Origin: Burkholderia cepacia | GTDB lineage: Bacteria > Pseudomonadota > Gammaproteobacteria > Burkholderiales > Burkholderiaceae | DNA: 64,000 nt | Direction: 5' to 3' | NCBI RefSeq assembly: GCF_001039005.1 | Contig: NZ_LDWR01000016.1 | Span: 53,757 to 117,756 of the forward strand | Shown: piece by piece, positions 58,301 through 64,000 of the stretch | Position numbering within the stretch: the first letter of the stretch is position 1 | Layout: the number at the start of each line of letters is the position of its first letter | Notes under the pieces: model-generated | The model's input: only the letters and a program-made list of their open reading frames with translations | What the model was told of the DNA's origin: nothing | Databases searched by the model: none | Position numbers and translations under genes: made by a program

Positions 58301-61300
58301 CTTGACGGCCACGGTTGGCGGCGCGCTGAACAATACAAACGGCAAGCTGCTGTCCAATACGGACCTCGGCATCACCAGCGGTACGCTGACGAATGATGGC
58401 GGCCAGATTGGCGCGAGCACGAACGCGTCGATTCAGGTCGGGTCGATGACCAACCAAGGCGGATCGATTGTCGCCCCCAATCTGTCGGTCACTGCGAATT
58501 CGACGCTTGACAATAGTGGCGGCAAACTCGAAGCCAATCAGCTCGCGCTGACAGCGAAGGATTTGACGAATCACGGCGGTACCGTGACGCAGTATGGATC
58601 GGGGGCGATGGGTGTCAATGTCAGCGACACGCTGGATAACTCGGCGGCCGGCGTCATCCAGACGAACAGCACGGACCTTACGCTCGCCCCGGCCCAATTG
58701 AACAATGCGGGCGGTACGATTACGCATGCCGGCACGGGGACGCTGACGATCGAGCCAGGCAACGGCGCGAGCGGGCTTAACAACGCAGCGGGGACCATCG
58801 TCACCAAGGGGCAAGCGGTTGTCGACGCGAGCAGCTGGGACAACTCAGGCGGCATTTTTGCCGCTCAGCGCGGCATTACCAGCACGATCGCGGGCGACGT
58901 GAACAACGCGCAAGGGCTGATTCGCTCGGGTACGTCATTGTCGCTGACGAATGGTGGCGTGTTGGTGAACCAGACCGGGCATATTCAGGCAGGTCAGCAA
59001 ACGGCGGGTGACGCGAACACGCTCTCCATTCAATCCGGTTCGATCAACAACGCTGACGGCGCGATTGCCGACCTTGGCGGCGGCAAGATGACCGTGCAAG
59101 GTGCTAGCCAGATCACCAACAGCCACGCGGGCAACGTGCAGGGCATGGGCGCGATCACCGGCAACGGCGATGTAACGGTCAGCGCGGCATCGATTTCCAA
59201 CACGCAAGGCGGGCAACTGAGCGGCGCAAGCCTCCACGTTCACGGGGCGACCTTGGACAACAGTGGGGGGCAAATCGGTAACGTCACGAATTCGAGCGGA
59301 AACGTGGATGTGACGACGAGCGGCGCGATCACGAACACAAACGGGCAAATCAGCTCGACGCACGACCTGACGGTAACGGCCTCGACGCTGCAAGGCGGAG
59401 GCGCGTACAGCGCGACGCACGATGCCAACGTGAACCTGCAAGGCGACTACACGGCAACGTCCAATACTCAGTTCAACGTCGGTAACAACCTTGCCTTTAC
59501 GCTGCCCGGCACCTTCACGAACAACGCGACCCTGCAATCGGTCAACGGCCTGAGCGTCGACGCAGGCAACATCGTCAATACCGGCGCGTTGTCGGCGGGT
59601 GGGCTGCTGCATACGCAATCGGGCAACCTGTTCAACACAGGGGCATTGGTTGGCGGTAGCGTATCGCTCAACGCGACGGGAACGGTGTCGAACGTCGGGC
59701 CGACTGCGTTGATTGGCGCATCGGACAGCAACGGCACACTTGAAATCCTCGCGAACGACATCGAGAACCGCGACGATACGACCGCGGCCGACACGATGGC
59801 GACGACGGCGATTTTCGGTATGGGTAAGGTCGTGCTCGCGGGCGGCAAGGATGCGAGCGGCAATTACACGAACGCGGCGCTGGTCAACAACTCGTCGGCG
59901 TTGATCCAGTCCGGCGGCGACATGGAATTGCATGCCGACAAGGTGACGAACACACGTCGCGTAATGACGACCTCGACCGGCTCGATTGATCCGTCGACGT
60001 TGGCACAGTTTGGCGTTCCCATTAAAGGCCAGACCGGGCAAGTCGGCGTGAAAGACCCGACCAGCATCGGCGGCGTGTATACCGATCCGCCCCACGGTGG
60101 CCAGTGGAACAGCACATATCAGTACACGACCTATTACGCGGACAGCGCGACCGCAACGACCGTGACGAGCATCAGCCCGGCCGCGCAAATCGTGTCGGGT
60201 GGCAGTATCAATGCGTCAACGGTCGCCAACCTGCAAAACTACTGGAGCAGCATCACGGCGGTCGGCAATGTCCAGATGCCGAAGAACTACGATGCCAACG
60301 GTTTTGCCGCCACAGGTCAGCAGGCGCCGAGCGTGACCGTGTCGTATTCCGGCCAGTATCACTACAACAACTACGACAATAGCGAATACAACTGGCAATT
60401 GCCGTTTGGCAATGCTCCGTTCGTGACGGGGCGTCCGGGTGGTTATACGCAGGCCGCGCCGGCATCGGTCAAGCAATATTCGTTGCCGGGCTACGATTCG
60501 ACCTTGGGTACGAACGGGACGATCTCCGGCACGGGTGTCAGCATCAACAACACGGCCGGCAATGCGTCGATTCCGTCGCTTGGTTTGCTGCCCGGACAAG
60601 CGGTGGCAGGGCTGACATATGGCACGGTCAGCGGTAGTGCCAGCGTGTCGAAGACCGCGGGCGGGATGGTGAACGGGGCAATCTCCGGTTCGCCGGTGCA
60701 ATCGGCGACCGTGAACGGAAAATCCGTTGCGCCGGTCGATCCGATTATCGCCAGCGCAACGGCGCTGAACGTGCTGAACAACCTCACGATTCCGCAGGGT
60801 GGGTTGTATCGGCCGGACCCGTCGCCGAACGCGAGCTACGTGATCGAGACAAACCCGGCGTTCACGAACCAGAAGAACTTCATTTCGAGCGACTACTTTT
60901 TCGGTCAGCTTGGCGTCGACCTCACCCATATTCCGAAGCGCCTGGGTGATGGTTTCTATGAGCAACAGCTCGTTCGGAACGAGGTGACGGCACTGACCGG
61001 CAAGGCGGTGTTGGGTCCGTACTCGGATCTGCAGACGATGTACGAGTCGTTGATGGCGGCGGGTGCGGCGCTGGAGAAGCAACTCAATTTGCCGCTCGGT
61101 GCGAGTCTGTCGGCCGATCAGGTGTCGAAGCTGACCGGCAACGTCATCATGATGGAAACGCGCGTGGTCGACGGCCAGTCGGTGCTGGTACCGGTCGTGT
61201 ATCTCGCGCAGGCGAACCAGCAGAACATCAACGGCCCGCTGATTACCGCGACTGACATCGACTTGAAGGACGCGCAGAACTTCACGAACAGCGGCACGAT

Positions 61301-64000
61301 GAAGGCGGACAACACGCTGTCGATTCAAGGCAAGCAGATCGACAACGCGTTCGGTGCGCTGCAAAGCGGCGGCCTCATGTCGTTGACGACGACGGGCAAT
61401 GTCGATTTGACCTCGGCGAAGGTCAAGGCTGGTGATCTGAACATCGACGCGGGCGGCAACTTGATTCTCGATACTGCGACGAAGGCCGATACGCGCGTGA
61501 GTCGCGACGGTGCGACGAGCGTCACGACAACGCTCGGGCCGATCGCTCAACTTGACGTGACGGGTGATGCCGCGATCAAGACGGGAGGAAATTTCCAGCA
61601 GAACGCGGGCAACTTGTCGGTCGGCGGTGATCTTGGCATGAACGTCGGGGGTAACTGGGATCTCGGTGCGGTCCAGACTGGCGAACACAAGATCGTGCAG
61701 CGCGCGAACGGCGTGTCGAACACCGACATCAACAATGTAGTCGGCAGCGCGGTGAAGGTCGGTGGCGTATCGAGTATCGGCGTCGGTGGGGACATCACCG
61801 CGCAAGGTGCGCAAATTGAGTTCGGCCAGGGTGGCACGGTTGCTGCGAAGGGCAATATCTCGCTTGGCACGGCGAGTGCGACGTCGACCGTGAACAGCAA
61901 TAGTTCAGGCAGCGACAGTCACGGCAGCTACGCGGAAACGCTGCATACGTCCGACCAGGCGCTGACCGGTACAACACTCAAAGGCGGCGATACGGTCACG
62001 CTTGCGTCGGGTAAGGACCTTACGATCAACGGCAGTACGATCAGCCTCGACAAAGGCAATGCGAACCTGCTGGCAGCAGGCGATGTGAACATCGGCGCGG
62101 CAACCGAAACGCATGAGCTGAATTCGCACGAAACACACAGCCACAGCAATGTCGTAAGCGGCGCGAAGGTTGCGAGCGGGATCGACCAGACGGCGACCTA
62201 TAGCCAGGGGAGCACGGTGTCGGCCGACGGTGTCAACATCGTCAGCAACCGAGACATCAATGTGACGGGCAGCAACGTCGTTGGCACGAACGACGTTAGG
62301 TTGCAGGCAACGCGCGACGTCAATATCAAGACCTCGCAAGATTCGACTCAATCCTCAAGCTATTACGAGAAGAAGGAATCGGGTCTCCTCACGAATGGTG
62401 GTCTTTCAGTGACTGTGGGTTCACGCTCGACCGCGCAACAGGACCAAAATAGCTCGGTAACGAACAAAGGGAGCGTGATCGGATCGTCGCAAGGCAATGT
62501 CACGATCCAGGCGGGGAAGGATGCGACGATTACGGGTAGCACGGTCGTCGCCGGCCAGGATGTCGGAATCACGGGCCAGAATGTGACGGTGAACGCTGCG
62601 TACGACACCTACAAGGACGCGCAATCGCAGCAGTTCAGCCAATCCGGTTTGAGCGTCGGATTGGGGGGCGGCTTGGTTGGACTCGGGCAGTCGATGGCAA
62701 GCGTGGTTCGCCAAGGCCAGCAGTCGGGCGATTCGCGTGTCGCGGCGGTACAGGCCGTTGCAGCCGCCGAACAGGCTTATCAGAACCGTGGCGGGATCAA
62801 GGATGCGGCCAATGCACTGTCGAGCGGTAACGTGAGCGAGGCCGCCAAGGGCGTTCAGGTGCAGATCAGCATCGGTTCGAGCCATAGCAGCAGCAATTCA
62901 ACGACATCGATCACGAGCGCGAAAGGTTCGTCGGTCATCGGTAACGGCAACGTATCTATCACGGCGACTGGTACGCAGGACGCGAATGGAAACGCTCAGG
63001 CGGGCACTGGGAATATCGCGATGACCGGGGCGACGGTTCTGGGCAAGAACGTCGCGCTCGATGCGAACAACGCGATCACGCTGCAAAGTGCGCAGAGTAC
63101 TGAGCAGGACACGAGTTCGAATAGTTCCAGCGGGTGGAACGCCGGAGTTGGGATTGGGGTTGGAAAAAATACCGGTATCAGCGTATTCGCGAACGGTACG
63201 AACTCGCACGGCCAAGGCAACGGCGACAGCGCCACGCAGACCAACACGACCGTTACGGCAGGCAATGCGCTGACGATGCGGTCGGGCGGCGATACGACGC
63301 TGACTGGTGCACAGGTATCGGGTGATAAGGTCAAAGCGGATGTCGGTGGCAACCTGACGATGACGAGCGTTCAGGATACGTCGAACTACACCAGCAACCA
63401 GCACAACAGTGGCGTCAGCGGCAGCTTCACGTTCGGTTACGGAGGCGGGGTTGACGCGTCGATCGGCCATACCGGCATCGACGCCAACTATGCGTCTGTG
63501 AATCAGCAAACAGGTATCGTGGCTGGCAAGGGCGGTTTCGATGTGAACGTGGTGAACCACACGCAACTGAACGGCGCACAGATCGCCAGTGCGGCACCGG
63601 CCGAAAGTAATACGCTGACGACGGGAAGTTTGGGTTTCTCGAACATTCAGAATTCGATGTCGTATTCGGCGTCGTCGGAAGGTTTTTCAACGTCAAGCGG
63701 TCCGAGTTTTGCGCAGACAAGTGATCATGCGAGCGGTGTCACGCAGGCAGCGGTGAGTCCGGCGAAGATCGTTGTGAAGTCCGATCAGCAGAATGGCACC
63801 GACAGCACGGCGGGTCTGTCGCGTGACTCGACGAGCGCGAATCAGACCGTACAAAACACTTTTAATTTGCAGCAGGTTCAGAACGATCTGGCTTTCGCGC
63901 AGGCATTCGGCAAGGCAGCGACCTTCGCGGTTGCGGAAGCCGCGACGCAGCTTGAGAACAGCAGCCCGCAAATGAAGGCACTGTTTGGTGAGGGCGGGGC
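55359..64000 (+). CDS. BcpA/CdiA-like filamentous haemagglutinin, contact-dependent inhibition exoprotein (3' end beyond window)
   Basis: Open from ATG 55359 to the window end (2,880 codons). Residues 1-25 (MNKNQYRLVFSRVRGMLVAV) are the extended signal peptide region, then a signal core and DAQV cut. Residues about 80-320 form the TPS secretion domain (QVNITKPSGAGVSLNTYSQF, NPSGLVVDGGGFIN). A long beta-helix of FHA repeats follows, including three near-copies of 188 residues. A block at about 1,815-1,950 (FFGQLGVDLTHIPKRLGDGF, QLVRNEVTALTG) resembles the CdiA receptor-binding region, then FHA-2 repeats. No CdiB precedes it, so the order is probably the Burkholderia bcpA-I-(O)-B one. Toxin and immunity genes lie outside. 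Confidence 0.87.
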   Translation, partial: MNKNQYRLVFSRVRGMLVAVEETANATGKTSRGESVCLTAGSVQRVLSRFALRHVAFAALVAGGATPVWVDAQVVGAGAHAPSVIQTQNGIQQVNITKPSGAGVSLNTYSQFDVPKAGVIVNNSPVLTNTQQAGYINGNPNFGANDAAKIIINQVNSNNPSQLKGFVEIAGQRAEMIISNPSGLVVDGGGFINTSRAILTTGTPNLNADGSLAGFNVTRGLITVQGAGLNATNVDQVDLISRAVQANAAIYASNLNVVTGANQVNHDTLQTTRIQGDGTAPAVAIDVGQLGGMYSNRIFLVGTEGGVGVRNAGTIAADAMGLTLTTDGRLVQSGKVSSLGSVAISAAGGIENSGTTYGQQSVSLNTGADVVNTGTVAAQHDVGVTAGSLNSTGLLGAGVDSNGAVTQAGDLQVTTTGQLNATGKNVAGGNVSATGYGVNLAGSTTAANGNLSMTATGGDVNLANATTSAQGAVTANAAGTVINDHGNLTSGGSTTLTGANVSNQSGSVSSQGPLSVTAAGQIANQSGLLVSESTMALRGNTIANNQGTIQSAGRATVDGSTIDNTAGRVTSVGTDGLVLTATGQLTNVAGTTANGAQGGVIGGNGDVTVQGGNIVNRATITSNTNLRVAGQSIDNDSGTLKAAQNVAVDAGAHLSNSGGAITGQTATLSGTTLDNSSGTVQADQVSLNATNVVNHAGTITQTGTGAMTVNVSNTLDNSSGGTLQTNSTDLTLAPASLVNDGGTITHAGTGTLTLGNGSGSISNAGGEVVSNGQISAQSATLVNTNGTISSKAGLAATVTGTLNNSSGKLLSSGNLSVEGGTLTNANGVIGSAANATIQVVTLTNSGQIMAGQTATIGATSVDNNSGTIQGAQVGLTASNVSNQGGTITQTGTGAMAVNVSDTLDNSNGGTLQTNSTDLTLAPATLVNDGGTITHAGTGTLTLGNGTGSISNVGGAIASNGHVVAQSGSLNNTLGSITGQTGLTATVGGALNNTNGKLLSNTDLGITSGTLTNDGGQIGASTNASIQVGSMTNQGGSIVAPNLSVTANSTLDNSGGKLEANQLALTAKDLTNHGGTVTQYGSGAMGVNVSDTLDNSAAGVIQTNSTDLTLAPAQLNNAGGTITHAGTGTLTIEPGNGASGLNNAAGTIVTKGQAVVDASSWDNSGGIFAAQRGITSTIAGDVNNAQGLIRSGTSLSLTNGGVLVNQTGHIQAGQQTAGDANTLSIQSGSINNADGAIADLGGGKMTVQGASQITNSHAGNVQGMGAITGNGDVTVSAASISNTQGGQLSGASLHVHGATLDNSGGQIGNVTNSSGNVDVTTSGAITNTNGQISSTHDLTVTASTLQGGGAYSATHDANVNLQGDYTATSNTQFNVGNNLAFTLPGTFTNNATLQSVNGLSVDAGNIVNTGALSAGGLLHTQSGNLFNTGALVGGSVSLNATGTVSNVGPTALIGASDSNGTLEILANDIENRDDTTAADTMATTAIFGMGKVVLAGGKDASGNYTNAALVNNSSALIQSGGDMELHADKVTNTRRVMTTSTGSIDPSTLAQFGVPIKGQTGQVGVKDPTSIGGVYTDPPHGGQWNSTYQYTTYYADSATATTVTSISPAAQIVSGGSINASTVANLQNYWSSITAVGNVQMPKNYDANGFAATGQQAPSVTVSYSGQYHYNNYDNSEYNWQLPFGNAPFVTGRPGGYTQAAPASVKQYSLPGYDSTLGTNGTISGTGVSINNTAGNASIPSLGLLPGQAVAGLTYGTVSGSASVSKTAGGMVNGAISGSPVQSATVNGKSVAPVDPIIASATALNVLNNLTIPQGGLYRPDPSPNASYVIETNPAFTNQKNFISSDYFFGQLGVDLTHIPKRLGDGFYEQQLVRNEVTALTGKAVLGPYSDLQTMYESLMAAGAALEKQLNLPLGASLSADQVSKLTGNVIMMETRVVDGQSVLVPVVYLAQANQQNINGPLITATDIDLKDAQNFTNSGTMKADNTLSIQGKQIDNAFGALQSGGLMSLTTTGNVDLTSAKVKAGDLNIDAGGNLILDTATKADTRVSRDGATSVTTTLGPIAQLDVTGDAAIKTGGNFQQNAGNLSVGGDLGMNVGGNWDLGAVQTGEHKIVQRANGVSNTDINNVVGSAVKVGGVSSIGVGGDITAQGAQIEFGQGGTVAAKGNISLGTASATSTVNSNSSGSDSHGSYAETLHTSDQALTGTTLKGGDTVTLASGKDLTINGSTISLDKGNANLLAAGDVNIGAATETHELNSHETHSHSNVVSGAKVASGIDQTATYSQGSTVSADGVNIVSNRDINVTGSNVVGTNDVRLQATRDVNIKTSQDSTQSSSYYEKKESGLLTNGGLSVTVGSRSTAQQDQNSSVTNKGSVIGSSQGNVTIQAGKDATITGSTVVAGQDVGITGQNVTVNAAYDTYKDAQSQQFSQSGLSVGLGGGLVGLGQSMASVVRQGQQSGDSRVAAVQAVAAAEQAYQNRGGIKDAANALSSGNVSEAAKGVQVQISIGSSHSSSNSTTSITSAKGSSVIGNGNVSITATGTQDANGNAQAGTGNIAMTGATVLGKNVALDANNAITLQSAQSTEQDTSSNSSSGWNAGVGIGVGKNTGISVFANGTNSHGQGNGDSATQTNTTVTAGNALTMRSGGDTTLTGAQVSGDKVKADVGGNLTMTSVQDTSNYTSNQHNSGVSGSFTFGYGGGVDASIGHTGIDANYASVNQQTGIVAGKGGFDVNVVNHTQLNGAQIASAAPAESNTLTTGSLGFSNIQNSMSYSASSEGFSTSSGPSFAQTSDHASGVTQAAVSPAKIVVKSDQQNGTDSTAGLSRDSTSANQTVQNTFNLQQVQNDLAFAQAFGKAATFAVAEAATQLENSSPQMKALFGEGG
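57399..59090 (+). repeat. three tandem about 564-bp coding repeats in the haemagglutinin
   Basis: Units start at 57399, 57963 and 58530 (564 then 567 bp; 188-189 codons). Units 1 and 2 are nearly identical at DNA level around LQTNSTDLTLAP and DGGTITHAGTGTLTLGNG; unit 3 has diverged (GGTITHAGTGTLTIEPGN). They suggest recent duplication of beta-helix segments and a risk of length change by recombination. Confidence 0.8.

Noticed and set aside
57399..59090. CRISPR or mobile repeat array
   Set aside because: Repeats are 564-bp coding units in frame within a beta-helical exoprotein, not short repeats with spacers.
55272..63971. Long leftward open frames opposite the haemagglutinin gene
   Set aside because: They mirror the periodic coding strand; the sense frame has a signal region and TPS domain and is continuous to the window end.

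Overview
The window is high-GC DNA with dense genes, very long spurious open frames, LysR/TetR/AraC divergons, a DUF4148 gene family, DUF2970, an IrlRS-type metal two-component system and a Burkholderia-style contact-dependent inhibition (CDI) exoprotein with no CdiB gene in front of it. This points to a Burkholderia chromosome, probably of the B. cepacia complex. No database was consulted, so the taxon is an inference.

Layout. 1-2.7 kb: an EthA-type Baeyer-Villiger monooxygenase (cut by the window edge) and an SDR, divergent from a TetR regulator, with a 20-bp palindrome between them. 2.7-14.1 kb: a leftward cluster of a thiamine-diphosphate 2-oxoacid decarboxylase, an aldehyde dehydrogenase, a complete polyamine-type ABC importer, a complete polar-amino-acid ABC importer and a LysR regulator. 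It reads as uptake and oxidation of arginine-derived or related amino compounds. 14.4-18.3 kb: a LysR regulator divergent from a GST and a PNPOx/flavin reductase/ferredoxin fusion. 18.4-23.3 kb: a DUF2970 protein, then TonB-dependent receptor, PnuC transporter and APH-fold kinase, which looks like a vitamin or nucleoside salvage operon.

23.5-36 kb: a heavy-metal island. CzcCBA-type RND efflux is followed, with overlapping codons, by a response regulator and histidine kinase. Beyond them lie two DUF4148 proteins, a lipoprotein, a porin, a small secreted protein and a ZIP-like transporter. Four copies of one composite operator (TGAC-N6-GTCAT, then a second TCA half-site exactly 11 bp on) occur only at promoters of this island and probably define the regulon. 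36-41 kb: MetY, an O-methyltransferase and two secreted hypothetical proteins.

41-46 kb: an RNA-repair locus. RtcR faces away from a near-consensus sigma-54 promoter. The transcript from that promoter would begin at the acceptor stem of a tRNA-like fold, run through three tRNA-like modules and a hairpin carrying a GACGAAG motif like the Ro60-binding site of bacterial Y RNAs, then two GCAA-tetraloop hairpins, a slipin and RtcB. This structured, Y-RNA-like leader is the most unusual element of the window.

46-54.5 kb: an NTF2-like protein, a methyltransferase and a LysE exporter opposite an AraC regulator; a short gene behind a Fur-box-like palindrome; two LysR genes; and a tartrate/D-malate dehydrogenase with an MFS carrier. 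54.6-64 kb: an AT-rich regulatory region, a possible 44-residue protein and the first 2,880 codons of a BcpA/CdiA-like haemagglutinin whose toxin end lies beyond the window.
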